DNA of 10,453 bases from Thermoplasmata archaeon (GCA_030044105.1 JASHWL010000168.1:1-10453), one strand, 5' to 3'; counted from the stretch's first letter, positions 1 through 6,737 are shown. Notes: generated by a model from the sequence alone, not told the origin. Program-made: numbers and translations.

Positions 1-228
1 GGAGAGCCGGATCCCGTAGACGATCAGGGGAGGCACCGGGAGGGCCAGGAGGATCGCGACCGCTGTCCCCGAGCTCTCGAGGGAGAAGGAGAGGACGAGG
101 AGGACCACGGCCGCATACACGACGATCGCCACCGCGACCAGCAGCCCCCAGGGCGGGGACCCGACGCGCGCGGGGGGTCGGTCCAGCCGAAAGTCGATGC
201 GGGGTACCGTGCGGGCGGGGGTCGACAT
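1..228 (-). CDS. Membrane protein, partial (N-terminal 76 residues)
   Basis: The gene starts at an ATG (228-226) and stays open to the window edge, so only the N-terminal 76 residues are visible. A polar, Arg/Pro-rich N-terminus of about 26 residues (MSTPARTVPRIDF...) precedes two hydrophobic segments at roughly 28-48 and 56-72, separated by a short SLESSGT loop. That arrangement suggests a small integral membrane protein with its N-terminus in the cytoplasm. GGAGGT lies 7 nt before the ATG and fixes the start. It sits 45 nt downstream of the methyltransferase gene on the same strand, so the two are probably co-transcribed. I do not recognise the family, and the missing C-terminal part could hold a soluble domain. 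Confidence 0.7.
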   Translation of the reverse strand, partial: MSTPARTVPRIDFRLDRPPARVGSPPWGLLVAVAIVVYAAVVLLVLSFSLESSGTAVAILLALPVPPLIVYGIRLS

Positions 229-235
229 GGTGCCG

Positions 236-241
236 ACCTCC
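236..241 (-). promoter_or_regulatory. Shine-Dalgarno site of the edge membrane protein
   Basis: On the minus strand GGAGGT stands 7 nt upstream of the ATG at 228. It matches the usual archaeal/bacterial anti-SD complement and supports translation of this gene from within a longer transcript, rather than leaderless initiation. Confidence 0.6.
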
Positions 242-273
242 CCGCGGAAGCGGAGCCGAGCGAAGAAGGCTTC

Positions 274-1035
274 TTACGACGCGCCGCCGCGCGCCGGTCT
301 CGGCACCGGAGGTCGTCGACCCACCAGCAGCCCGCGTCGCGCCGTGAGCCCCGGTACGAGGATCGCCGTGCGGAGGCCCTCGGTCTCCATCAGAGCCTTC
401 AACCGCTCCCGTCGGACCAGTAGCCCGAGATCGACGACCTCGACGTGACGGACCTTCCGCCCCCGCTCGGCGACGAGGTAGTGGTAGTCCACGCGGGAAC
501 GCGCGCCCTGGCGGCCCGAGACCGCCAGACGGACGACCGTCGCGGCGGGCGATCGTTCCGAGACCAGGTGAACGAATCCCGCTCGGAACTCGCGGGGATC
601 GATCCACGGCTCGATGATCAGCAGGCCCCCCGGACGAACGAGCGGGACGAGGTGCGCGAGCGCGCTCCGGAGCTCCCGTTCGGAACGGAGGTGTCCGATG
701 GCGCTGAACAGGCAGCTCACCACGTCGAACGTGGCGCGGAGCCGGACCGTTCGCAGGTCGCCCCGGATCAGCGGGACGCCGGGCAGGCGGCGGCGCGCGA
801 TGCGGAGCATCTCGGGGCTAAAGTCGAGCCCGGTCACCGAGTAGCTGCGGCGCAGGAACTCGAGGTGCCGGCCGGTCCCACACGCGACGTCCAGCCAGGT
901 CCGAGCACGCCCGGGTCCGTACCGGCGCACGATCGCTCGAAGTGCCCGCGTCTCACCGGCGTAGTCCTTCCCGGCGGTGAGCAGGTCGTAGTACCGGGCC
1001 AGCTCCCGGAACTGGGACGGCGGCGGACGCGGCAC
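274..1035 (-). CDS. Class I SAM-dependent methyltransferase, DesVI/TylM1-like
   Basis: A 253-residue Rossmann-fold methyltransferase. Motif I (LDVACGTG, residues 48-55) binds S-adenosylmethionine; the acidic end of strand 2 is D71 in VTGLDFSPEML. Later landmarks are GDLRTVRL (92-99) and FDVVSCLFSAIGHL (103-116), followed by an IEPW segment (141-144) and a C-terminal GLLVGRR. The CxFSxIGHL and EPW signatures and the overall length resemble the TDP-amino-sugar N,N-dimethyltransferases (DesVI, TylM1), so an amine or sugar amine is a reasonable guess for the acceptor. No sugar-nucleotide genes are nearby, so the substrate is open; an ordinary small-molecule methyltransferase is equally possible. 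Start is GTG at 1035, with GGAGG 9 nt upstream and a TATA-like box beyond it. The product should be cytosolic and is probably co-transcribed with the downstream membrane protein. Confidence 0.87.
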   Translation of the reverse strand: MPRPPPSQFRELARYYDLLTAGKDYAGETRALRAIVRRYGPGRARTWLDVACGTGRHLEFLRRSYSVTGLDFSPEMLRIARRRLPGVPLIRGDLRTVRLRATFDVVSCLFSAIGHLRSERELRSALAHLVPLVRPGGLLIIEPWIDPREFRAGFVHLVSERSPAATVVRLAVSGRQGARSRVDYHYLVAERGRKVRHVEVVDLGLLVRRERLKALMETEGLRTAILVPGLTARRGLLVGRRPPVPRPARGGAS

Positions 1036-1044
1036 GCGGTTCGG

Positions 1045-1083
1045 CCTCCCCCGGCGGACTCATCGCCGGAACCGGATAATCTA
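1045..1083 (-). promoter_or_regulatory. TATA-like box and ribosome binding site of the methyltransferase
   Basis: On the minus strand TAGATTATC (1075-1083) is the most AT-rich element in the 107-nt gap. A start of transcription about 26 nt later (near 1053) would leave a short leader that just includes GGGGGAGG (1045-1052), placed 9 nt before the GTG start at 1035. Spacing is as expected for an archaeal promoter followed by a leadered gene; not tested. Confidence 0.45.
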
Positions 1084-1142
1084 GCCGGCGCCCTCCGAAG
1101 CCGTCCACGCCCCTCGGAACCGCGTCTGAGGACCGAGGCCGA

Positions 1143-1679
1143 TCAGCGCGTTCCGGTGCGTTCCGCGTCCCTCCGACGCTCCAGCACCCGACCCACCCTC
1201 TCCAGCTGGGCCTGGAGGTTCTTCTCCCCGAACGCTCTCCAGTGCGGCGTCGAGGAGCCCGCTTCCACGACCCGGAGGAGCGTCCCGCCCGGCTCCGCGG
1301 CGATCTCCAGTCGGGTTCGCAGGACCACGCCCGCCGCGGCCCGATCCAGTTCGAGGCGGAGGTCGAGGTCGAGGAGCCGCTCCGGTACCAGTTCGCGGAC
1401 CGTCCCTCGGAGCTCGAGCGAGATCGGCACGCCGGCGGCCCGGAACGCTTCCGCTGAGTCCGAGGTCAGCAGGGCGGGCAGGTAGCGCAGACGGATCTCA
1501 ACTCGTCCCCCCTCCCGGACCTCGAATCGACGGACCGTGGTCCGGAGGTCCTCCGGACTCCACCATGACTCGATGGCGCGCGGGGAGGTCAGCACGCCCC
1601 ACACCTCCCGCGGGGTCGCGGCGAACCGCCGCGAGGCGGTCAGCTCGAGCTCGCCGGCGCTCAGGTGCGTGCCCTCCAA
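1143..1679 (-). CDS. SRPBCC/START-domain protein (AHSA1-like)
   Basis: A 178-residue helix-grip protein. It opens with the typical strand LELTASRRFAAT (11-22) and helix PREVWGVLTSP with SWW following (39-40). Beta strands follow (EGGRVEIRLRYLP and the 87-140 region, with GTLLRVVEAGS near the end), and it closes with a long amphipathic C-terminal helix (about 147-170). Such folds bind hydrophobic ligands or act as small enzymes; no catalytic residues can be assigned. The start is a TTG at 1679. It is the only start codon between the preceding in-frame stop (TGA, 1703-1701) and the domain, and it lies one base after the stop of the metallopeptidase-like gene, so translation is probably coupled to it. 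No SD motif precedes it. The coupling implies a joint function with the HExxH protein, which I cannot name. Confidence 0.8.
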   Translation of the reverse strand: MEGTHLSAGELELTASRRFAATPREVWGVLTSPRAIESWWSPEDLRTTVRRFEVREGGRVEIRLRYLPALLTSDSAEAFRAAGVPISLELRGTVRELVPERLLDLDLRLELDRAAAGVVLRTRLEIAAEPGGTLLRVVEAGSSTPHWRAFGEKNLQAQLERVGRVLERRRDAERTGTR

Positions 1680-1680
1680 G

Positions 1681-2325
1681 TCATCGGCGGAGACCGGGAC
1701 TCACCCCGATGTTACGGAGCAACTCCCGGAACTCGCGCCGGGTGATCCACGGCACCTCGATGTATTTCCGGAGGTACGCGTCCGGGACCTTCAGCCGCCG
1801 CGCCTCGGCCACCGAGAACGCGTAGGCCTCGACCTCGGTCGGCCGATCCACGTAGCGCAACCTCCGAGGCCAGAGCTCGCGACCCTGGTGGCGCTGCAGG
1901 ATGTGGAGGAACTCGTGGATCAGGTCGAGGTAGACGTACATGAGCGGGCTGTTCTCGAGGTGATGTCGCGCGACGACGATCGCGTCGTCCGGGGTCTCCG
2001 TCATCCGAAAGCCGGCCGCCCGGACCTCGGGCGGCGTACGCCGGGGCGCGACGTACATCCATCCCGGTCCGTCGTTCAGGAACACCGAGGTGGACTTCGC
2101 GATCCGGAGGACCTCTCGGTCATCGCCGGGATACTTCCGGAACGGGACCGTTCGTTCCAGGCCCCGGAAGAGGTCGAGCAGCGGATACCGCCCCGCCGTC
2201 CGCTCCCGATCGGGTCGGAACTCGGGTGGGACCCCGTAGCGGTCCCGCCTCCGGCGAGGACCGACGTCCGGGAGACGCTCGAGCCGGCGACGGAGCGAGA
2301 CGGCGCTCGGCTCCCCTTTCGCCAT
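1681..2325 (-). CDS. Putative zinc metallopeptidase, HExxH type
   Basis: A 214-residue protein with a gluzincin-like active site: HEFLH at 137-141 supplies two zinc-binding histidines and the catalytic E138. A downstream PTEVEAYAF segment (162-170) offers E164 or E166 as third ligand, in a setting like the ExEAxxF of ImmA/IrrE-type peptidases. The N-terminal 45 residues are basic and low in complexity; there is no signal peptide or membrane helix, so it should act in the cytoplasm. I prefer ATG 2325 as start, because GGGAG lies 7 nt upstream and a weak TATA-like box fits. An in-frame GTG at 2352 would add nine residues. The stop is followed after one base by the START-domain gene. Peptidase activity is inferred from the motif alone; the exact family is unclear. 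Confidence 0.75.
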   Translation of the reverse strand: MAKGEPSAVSLRRRLERLPDVGPRRRRDRYGVPPEFRPDRERTAGRYPLLDLFRGLERTVPFRKYPGDDREVLRIAKSTSVFLNDGPGWMYVAPRRTPPEVRAAGFRMTETPDDAIVVARHHLENSPLMYVYLDLIHEFLHILQRHQGRELWPRRLRYVDRPTEVEAYAFSVAEARRLKVPDAYLRKYIEVPWITRREFRELLRNIGVSPGLRR

Positions 2326-2352
2326 GCGTAGGCTCCCGAGCCCGGAAGGCAC

Positions 2353-2360
2353 TTCAACTA
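2353..2360 (-). promoter_or_regulatory. Weak TATA-like box for the metallopeptidase/START pair
   Basis: TAGTTGAA on the minus strand is centred about 26 nt before position 2331, which would give a leader of about 6 nt ahead of the ATG at 2325. The match to an archaeal TATA box is poor; position is the main argument. Confidence 0.3.
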
Positions 2361-2404
2361 TCCGGAGTCCTTCGCGCCCTTCGGAGCCCGACCCCGTAGG
2401 GAGC

Positions 2405-3430
2405 TCACGTGCCCGCGTCGAGCGTCCGGTCCCGGTTCTGCTGCTCGTCGGCGCGCTTGTCGTACGGATAGGTCGTCTCCAGCGCGCTCGCCAGGTCGAG
2501 CGTCGCGATCTGCTCCGCGGAAAGGCTCCAGCCCACGGCCCCCAGGTCCTCCGTCAGCTGATCCGGATTCCGCACGCCCAGGATCGGGGCGGTGACCTGG
2601 GGATGGGAGAGCAGCCAGTTGAGGGCGACCTGCGAGGCCGTCTTTCCGGCGTCCGACGCGACACTCTCGAGCGCCTGGACCGTGCGCGTCGCGCGATCCG
2701 TCTCGAACCGCTGGACATAGAGCTCCTTGAAGTCCGAGTCCGCGACCCGGGTTCCCGCCGGGGCGTTGCGCAGCCCGTCGCGGTACTTGCCCGAGAGGAA
2801 GCCGCCGGCGAGCGGGCTCCAGGCCAGCAGGCCGATGCCCTCCGCCGCGCAGACGGGCAGGAGCTCGTACTCGCTCGCGCGCGCATAGAGGCTGTACTGA
2901 GATTGGAGGCTGATCGGCTCGGCCCATCCGCGACTGCGGCAGAGCTGGAGCGCCTTCTCGAACTGCCACCCGCGGTAGTTGCTGATCCCCACGTACCGAG
3001 TCAGACCGGCGCGCACCATCTGGTCGAGGGTCCCGAACGTCTCCTCGAGCGGGGTCAGCGGGTCCCAAGCGTGGACCTGGAGGAGATCGACGTAGTCCGT
3101 CCCCAGCCGCTCGAGGCTCGCGCGGACCGCGTGCCAGAGGTGCTTCCGCGAGAGGCCGACGTCGTTGACCCCCTCGCCCGTGCGGAACCGCGCCTTGGTC
3201 GCGAGCACGACCTCCGACCGGTCTCGGCCCTTGAGCCATCCGCCGAGGATCTCCTCGGACCTTCCCTCCGAGTACACGTTCGCGGTGTCGAGGAAGTTGC
3301 CGCCGGCCTCCACGAAGCGGTCGAGGATCTGGTGGGCGACGCCCTCCTCGGCCTGCCAGCCGAACGTCATCGTTCCCAGGCAGAGGTCGCTGACCAGGAG
3401 CCCCGAGCTTCCGAGCCGCCGCGGCTTCAT
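2405..3430 (-). CDS. Aldo/keto reductase
   Basis: A full-length 341-residue (beta/alpha)8 NADPH-dependent oxidoreductase that interconverts carbonyls and alcohols in the cytosol. The catalytic tetrad is complete: D48 and Y53 in LDTANVYSEGRSE, K79 in LATKAR and H120 in LLQVHAWD. Further family landmarks are the N-terminal LGSSGLLVSDLCLGTMTFG, VGISNYRGWQ (147-155), QSQYSL (176-181), AWSPLAGGFLSGKY (203-216) and the cofactor-binding ILGVRN region near the C-terminus. The pattern is that of the aryl-alcohol dehydrogenase/YakC-like branch, but the substrate cannot be read from sequence. The ATG at 3430 sits exactly where the domain starts and lies 20 nt after the stop of the upstream membrane protein. 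No SD is visible. Co-transcription with that gene is likely. Confidence 0.95.
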   Translation of the reverse strand: MKPRRLGSSGLLVSDLCLGTMTFGWQAEEGVAHQILDRFVEAGGNFLDTANVYSEGRSEEILGGWLKGRDRSEVVLATKARFRTGEGVNDVGLSRKHLWHAVRASLERLGTDYVDLLQVHAWDPLTPLEETFGTLDQMVRAGLTRYVGISNYRGWQFEKALQLCRSRGWAEPISLQSQYSLYARASEYELLPVCAAEGIGLLAWSPLAGGFLSGKYRDGLRNAPAGTRVADSDFKELYVQRFETDRATRTVQALESVASDAGKTASQVALNWLLSHPQVTAPILGVRNPDQLTEDLGAVGWSLSAEQIATLDLASALETTYPYDKRADEQQNRDRTLDAGT

Positions 3431-3450
3431 GGGGGCGCCATCGTACGCGA

Positions 3451-4080
3451 CTAATCAGGATTCGCCGGTTGCCTAGCCGACGAGCCGAGCGGGGCGGCCG
3501 AGCTCGAAGCCCCGGGGTCCGCCACGAACCGGACCGGGGCTTCGGCGAGCTTGCCGAGGGCCGCGATCTCGGATCGTATCAGGTAGGCGTCGAACAGCAG
3601 CTTCTCGATGGGATCCCACAGGAGGACCCAGACGATCGTGATGAACAGCAGGTAGAACAGCGTCGTGACCAGGTCACCGATCGGGCCGACCGGGAAATCC
3701 GGCCCGAACAGGTAGAGGACCCCCGCGACCAGGAGCGCTCCAAGCAGGAGCGGCATCGACCGACGGAGGAACCCCCAGCCCTCGCGCTGATTGACCCGGA
3801 GCTTGAGCTCGGCGAGCTCGCGTTCCGCCCGGAAGAACGCCCGGACGTCACGCCCCGCATCCTCCTCGGCGGACGGTCCGGAACCCGACGCCCCCAGCGC
3901 GACCACGATCTCCACGGCCGATGCGTGCGGGTGCTCCCGCGTGCGATCCTCGAGGTACTCCGAGAGGTCGTCCTCCACCAGCCGACCCGTATGCGGGAAC
4001 ACCGGCTTCGTAGACACGTCGAACAGGGCGTCCACCGTCGACGCCTCGATCCGGAACGAGACGGGAGGTGGGCCGGTCAC
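3451..4080 (-). CDS. Two-helix membrane protein of unknown function
   Basis: I do not recognise a named family. From the GTG at 4080 the protein has 209 residues: a soluble N-terminal domain (about 1-75); a charged, probably helical stretch (77-101, with RAERELAELKLRVNQRE); two membrane helices (about 108-126 and 136-154) split by a short FGPDFPVGP turn; then a conserved-looking LLWDPIEKLLFDAYLIRSEI segment (153-172) and a low-complexity tail. Both termini should face the cytoplasm. An in-frame ATG at 4191 would add 37 residues, but that stretch is Gly/Arg/Ser-rich with poor third-position GC bias. A TATA-like box lies about 26 nt before the GTG, so I take the shorter, leaderless form. The gene is followed after 20 nt by the aldo/keto reductase and is divergent from the NTF2-like gene. 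Confidence 0.75.
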   Translation of the reverse strand: MTGPPPVSFRIEASTVDALFDVSTKPVFPHTGRLVEDDLSEYLEDRTREHPHASAVEIVVALGASGSGPSAEEDAGRDVRAFFRAERELAELKLRVNQREGWGFLRRSMPLLLGALLVAGVLYLFGPDFPVGPIGDLVTTLFYLLFITIVWVLLWDPIEKLLFDAYLIRSEIAALGKLAEAPVRFVADPGASSSAAPLGSSARQPANPD

Positions 4081-4100
4081 GGAGCCCTGAACAATCCTCC

Positions 4101-4110
4101 CTTCGTAACC
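4101..4110 (-). promoter_or_regulatory. TATA-like box of the two-helix membrane protein
   Basis: GGTTACGAAG on the minus strand is centred about 26 nt upstream of the GTG at 4080, which predicts a leaderless transcript. It forms one half of a divergent promoter region whose other half is the box near 4268. The sequence match is moderate. Confidence 0.35.
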
Positions 4111-4267
4111 CTTGGGCGAGGGAACTTTCCCCCAGCGGTTCGTGGATCCGCGATTCTGGCCCCCTCGTGCGGGGGAGAAGCCGCTCGGCATAGAGGCCCG
4201 CGGCGCGCGTAGGGCCGCGGCGCTCGCCGGGTGGTTCCGAACAGCTTCGCATCGTACCTCGCCTTCC

Positions 4268-4275
4268 GTTAACTA
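4268..4275 (+). promoter_or_regulatory. TATA-like box of the NTF2-like/DinB operon
   Basis: GTTAACTA is centred near 4272, and a transcript starting 26 nt later begins at 4298, exactly on the in-frame GTG of the NTF2-like gene. This spacing decides the start codon, because the earlier GTG at 4277 would lie upstream of the predicted transcript. Confidence 0.45.
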
Positions 4276-4297
4276 GGTGGAGCACTGTGAACGCGTC

Positions 4298-4660
4298 GTG
4301 AGCGACCTCAAGGACATGGTCGAAGACTACGCGGCCCGGTTTAGCCGCCAAGACTGGCCCGGCCTCGTTTCGTTGATGACGGAAGACGCGGAGCGCCGGG
4401 AAGCCGGCGTTCCGGGCTCCATCCGCGGACGCAAGGATATCGAGCGGGACATGGCGCCGTCACCGGATATCTCCAGCATGCGCATGGAGGTTGCGCGGAT
4501 GGTCGAAGAGGGGAGCCTCGTGGTCGCGGAGGGCTCGGTGCGGCTAACCAAGCGCGACGGCGGTGTGATCCACGTCCTGTTCTGCAACCTCTTCGAGTTC
4601 CAGGGAAAGAAGATCCGTCGAGTGACGAGCTACTCGGCGGTCGAGGGGAGTCCCGCCTAG
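4298..4660 (+). CDS. NTF2/SnoaL-like protein
   Basis: A 120-residue single-domain protein with the cone-like NTF2 layout. Helix 1 is DMVEDYAARFSRQDWPGLVS with the usual aromatic and DW positions. It is followed by LMTEDAER, the IRGRKDIERDM helix (42-52), and paired strands: MRMEVARMVEEGSLVVAEGS, then VRLTKRDGGVIHVLFCNLFE and FQGKKIRRVTSYS. This matches the SnoaL-like/ketosteroid-isomerase-like group, in which the cavity binds or isomerises small hydrophobic molecules; no catalytic Asp can be assigned with certainty. The start is a leaderless GTG at 4298; GTG 4277 (seven residues longer) is the alternative. The DinB-like gene follows after about 60 nt, with no promoter visible between them, so an operon is likely. 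Function unknown. Confidence 0.82.
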   Translation: MSDLKDMVEDYAARFSRQDWPGLVSLMTEDAERREAGVPGSIRGRKDIERDMAPSPDISSMRMEVARMVEEGSLVVAEGSVRLTKRDGGVIHVLFCNLFEFQGKKIRRVTSYSAVEGSPA

Positions 4661-4696
4661 CGGGCGGAGGAGCATCCCCCCGACCCCGACGGCCAA

Positions 4697-4717
4697 GGAG
4701 ATCGGTTGCGTGAGGTG
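4697..4717 (+). promoter_or_regulatory. Two competing ribosome binding sites before the DinB-like gene
   Basis: AAGGAG (4695-4700) lies 5 nt before a TTG at 4706, and GAGGT (4712-4716) lies 4 nt before the ATG at 4721. The two codons are in the same frame and differ by five residues. I chose ATG because the fold begins at once after it, although the TTG has the better-spaced SD. Confidence 0.4.
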
Positions 4718-4720
4718 GAC

Positions 4721-5254
4721 ATGACCGAAGTCGAGTGGATCTGGCGATGGTACGACTACAACGCGGTGGCGAGGCACGGCTACTTCGAGACGCTCTCGAA
4801 GCTGCGCCCCGCCGAGCTGACCCGGGACCGAGGCGCGTCCTTCCCGACCTTGCTCGACATCCTGGGCCATTCCATGGGAGGCACCGAGACCTGGATCCTC
4901 CGGATGTCCGCAGTGAACGGGGAACGATTCCCCGACTACGCCGGTCCCGAACCGCAAAATCTCGACGACCTGAGGAAGTATCAGGCGTGGATCGAGCAGA
5001 TCGTGGACCAGTTCTTCGCGCGCCTTCAGGACAAGGATCTGGATCGGACCTTCCTCGTTCCGAAGCTGCCTCCCTGGTGGGACGAGGACTTCACCACGTC
5101 GTTCCGTGGGACACTGCTCCACATCATTGAGCACGAACTCCAGCATCGGGGAGAGCTGAACGCGCTACTCTGGCAGATCGACATCGATCCGCCCGTCATG
5201 GACTGGGACGAGTACGAAAAGGTCCGCGCTCGTTCGCCGAAGAAGAAGCCCTAG
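4721..5254 (+). CDS. DinB-like four-helix-bundle protein
   Basis: A 177-residue DinB/DUF664-type protein. Members are small metal-binding helix bundles that include thiol transferases and stress-induced proteins. The start shows the characteristic WRWYDYNA (8-15). The putative metal triad is complete: H50 in LLDILGHSMGG, and H138 and H142 in the motif HIIEHELQHRGELNALLW (134-151). The C-terminus ends in a basic KKKP. It is cytosolic, with no signal peptide. It follows the NTF2-like gene on the same strand. The thiol cofactor or substrate cannot be deduced; some family members have no known enzymatic role. The start could instead be the TTG at 4706, which has a well-placed SD. Confidence 0.87.
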   Translation: MTEVEWIWRWYDYNAVARHGYFETLSKLRPAELTRDRGASFPTLLDILGHSMGGTETWILRMSAVNGERFPDYAGPEPQNLDDLRKYQAWIEQIVDQFFARLQDKDLDRTFLVPKLPPWWDEDFTTSFRGTLLHIIEHELQHRGELNALLWQIDIDPPVMDWDEYEKVRARSPKKKP

Positions 5255-5480
5255 GTTCTCGAACTCCCATTCAGTTGCCGCGACGCGCTCGGCTCAGCCC
5301 TAAGCGAAACATCACGGATCCGAATCCTACGAGGGAACGCAGGGGCCGGGTCCGGCGGGCGCCCGTTGGGGACCGCTGATCTCGCCACCGCCTTTTCGCA
5401 CCTGCCTCCCGCGTGGCGGATCCGGCCTTTGCGCCACCGTTTATCTGTCGGGACCGCCCTGCGCGCCCTGGTAGCCGCCC
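5255..5480 (+). other. Intergenic region without a gene
   Basis: 226 nt between the DinB-like and AHSA1-like genes. I see no convincing coding frame and no tRNA-like fold. The only clear signal is the TATA box near 5439. A short T run (5395-5398) is too weak to call a terminator. Confidence 0.5.
5439..5446 (+). promoter_or_regulatory. TATA box of the AHSA1-like gene
   Basis: GTTTATCT is the best archaeal TATA match in the window. It predicts a transcript start near 5469, about 12 nt before the ATG at 5481. No SD lies in the short leader, so translation is probably near-leaderless. Confidence 0.55.
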
Positions 5481-5882
5481 ATGAAGACGGGATCGATCCA
5501 CCAGACCGTGAACCTGCCCGGAACTCCTCAGGAGGTCTACGAGGCGCTGATGACGTCCAAGGGCCACATCGCGTTCAGCGGCGCCGAGGCTAGGATCAGC
5601 CCGAGGGTCGGGGGCAAGTTCATGGCGTGGGGCGGGTACATCCATGGCAGGAACCTCGCCCTTGTTCCTGGACGGACGATCTACCAGACCTGGGTGCCGA
5701 GCGAGCCGGGGTGGCCGAAGGGGCACGAATCGCGCGTCCGCTACCGACTCGTCGCCACACCACGAGGAACTCGACTGACGTTCACCCACACTCGCGTGCC
5801 ACTCGACCACGTAGGGCACCTCTCGAAAGGCTGGAACGAGTCCTACTGGGACCCGTTGCGTAGGTATCTCGGTCAAGGGTGA
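5481..5882 (+). CDS. AHSA1-type SRPBCC protein
   Basis: A 133-residue helix-grip protein of the AHSA1 group (related to the C-terminal domain of the Hsp90 activator Aha1, which in prokaryotes is mostly free-standing and of unknown role). It shows every landmark: the first strand SIHQTVNLPGTPQEVYEALM, a hydrophobic AFSGAEARISPRVGGKFMAWGGYIHGRNLALVPG core split over two hairpins (31-64), YQTWVPS (68-74), the GTRLTFTHTRVP strand (96-107) and the C-terminal GWNESYWDPLRRYL helix (117-130). It is more typical of the family than the START protein at 1143-1679 and only distantly similar to it. It stands alone after its own TATA box, with no SD. Ligand unknown; a client of Hsp90 is not implied. Confidence 0.9.
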   Translation: MKTGSIHQTVNLPGTPQEVYEALMTSKGHIAFSGAEARISPRVGGKFMAWGGYIHGRNLALVPGRTIYQTWVPSEPGWPKGHESRVRYRLVATPRGTRLTFTHTRVPLDHVGHLSKGWNESYWDPLRRYLGQG

Positions 5883-5896
5883 ATCGACGCGTGAAT

Positions 5897-5914
5897 CCGG
5901 CCGCGATCGGCCGG
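5897..5914. other. GC-rich hairpin between convergent genes
   Basis: CCGGCCG and CGGCCGG form a perfect 7-bp stem around the 4-nt loop CGAT, 14 nt past the AHSA1-like stop and about 100 nt past the end of the convergent gene. It lacks a T tract, so it is not a standard terminator, but it could block read-through or stabilise the 3' end. Confidence 0.3.
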
Positions 5915-6020
5915 GTCGCCTCGACGGGGCCGCCACAACGACGAGCGTCGACCCGTCCGCCGGGTACGGACCGACCCGGGTGACGGGCGCCGTCGGTCCC
6001 GCGACCCTCGGAGAATCGCG

Positions 6021-6560
6021 CTACGCGAGGCCCTCGAGGCGGGTCTCCCCTTGGAGCAGGTAGCGGCACCGTTCCAGTTCCTCGGCCGGGGTCTCACTGG
6101 GCGTGACGCGATGGTCCTGCTCGAGTATCCGTCGCGCGAGCCACTCGAAGTCCGCGAAGATGGAGTCGTCGTGGTCCTCCTGACGCCAACGGTCGATGTA
6201 GTTGATCGGTCGGGTGAGGCACACGTAGTACGCCGAGACCCAGGTGTCGAACGCGCTCCGCACGAGACGCGGGCTCAGGTCCCCCGCGCGGGTCAAGGAA
6301 CCGAGCAGCTCGAGGAAGAACGTCACCTCCCAGTCGGTCGGCTCGTCCTTCCGATCGGTCTCGAGAAGCCACGCGCTGAACGATCGGCGAGAGCGCTGCA
6401 ACCGGGGCGAGTAGAATCTCTCGCGCAGGTCGAGGAGCGTGGTCGCCGAATGGAGCCGCTGGCTCTGACGGAGCTGCCAGTACGCGAAGACCAGCGTCCC
6501 GATCGCGAGGACCCACGTCGCGAGGATCGGGATCCACAGCGTGAGATTGAGGCCCGACAC
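6021..6560 (-). CDS. One-helix membrane protein, DUF4760-like
   Basis: A 179-residue protein with a single N-terminal membrane helix (about 6-28, LTLWIPILATWVLAIGTLVF) followed by AYWQLRQSQRLHSATTLLDL and a wholly helical cytosolic domain. The order of helix, Arg/Gln-rich linker and RERFYSPRLQRSRRSFSAWL resembles the poorly characterised DUF4760 group. It has no catalytic motif that I can see. Prominent aromatic helices (WVSAYYVCLTRPINYIDRWR, then FADFEWLARRI) suggest protein-protein or lipid contacts. The start is GTG at 6560, with a TATA-like box about 26 nt before it and no SD, so the transcript is probably leaderless. The gene is transcribed alone and convergent to the AHSA1-like gene. 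Function unknown. Confidence 0.8.
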   Translation of the reverse strand: MSGLNLTLWIPILATWVLAIGTLVFAYWQLRQSQRLHSATTLLDLRERFYSPRLQRSRRSFSAWLLETDRKDEPTDWEVTFFLELLGSLTRAGDLSPRLVRSAFDTWVSAYYVCLTRPINYIDRWRQEDHDDSIFADFEWLARRILEQDHRVTPSETPAEELERCRYLLQGETRLEGLA

Positions 6561-6582
6561 CGCGGCGCATCGCTGAGGTGAG

Positions 6583-6590
6583 GCTTAACC
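6583..6590 (-). promoter_or_regulatory. TATA-like box of the DUF4760-like gene
   Basis: GGTTAAGC on the minus strand is centred 26 nt upstream of the GTG at 6560, which predicts a leaderless message. The 10 nt directly before the start are GC-rich, with no bacterial -10 box. Confidence 0.45.
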
Positions 6591-6737
6591 GTTGGCGTCG
6601 GGGCGACCGCGCGATCCTCGATCTCCGAGCCGTGCGACCCAGGGGGCCTGTGCACTCACCGGTATGCGCCGTTCGGCGAGCTGGGTCCGTCCGAGGCGCG
6701 AGTAGGCACGGTGCCGAGGCTGAGCGATCCCCTCGGA

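Noticed and set aside
445..1485. A 346-codon open frame on the plus strand
   Set aside because: It runs antisense across the methyltransferase and the START-domain gene and the gap between them, with low-complexity Arg/Ser content and no recognisable fold.
2324..3454. A 376-codon open frame on the plus strand
   Set aside because: It lies antisense to the aldo/keto reductase, whose catalytic tetrad and family motifs are complete. The antisense product is Arg/Glu-rich without any domain, as expected of high-GC shadow frames.
3469..4212. A 247-codon open frame on the plus strand
   Set aside because: It mirrors the two-helix membrane protein on the other strand and consists mainly of charged residues typical of antisense translation.
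4199..4228. CCGCGGCGC repeated twice between the divergent promoters
   Set aside because: Short GC-rich repeats of this kind are expected by chance in such DNA, and they do not sit at either TATA box.
5271..5936. A 221-codon open frame on the minus strand
   Set aside because: It is antisense to the AHSA1-like gene, which has a clear TATA box and all family motifs. The minus-strand product has no domain.
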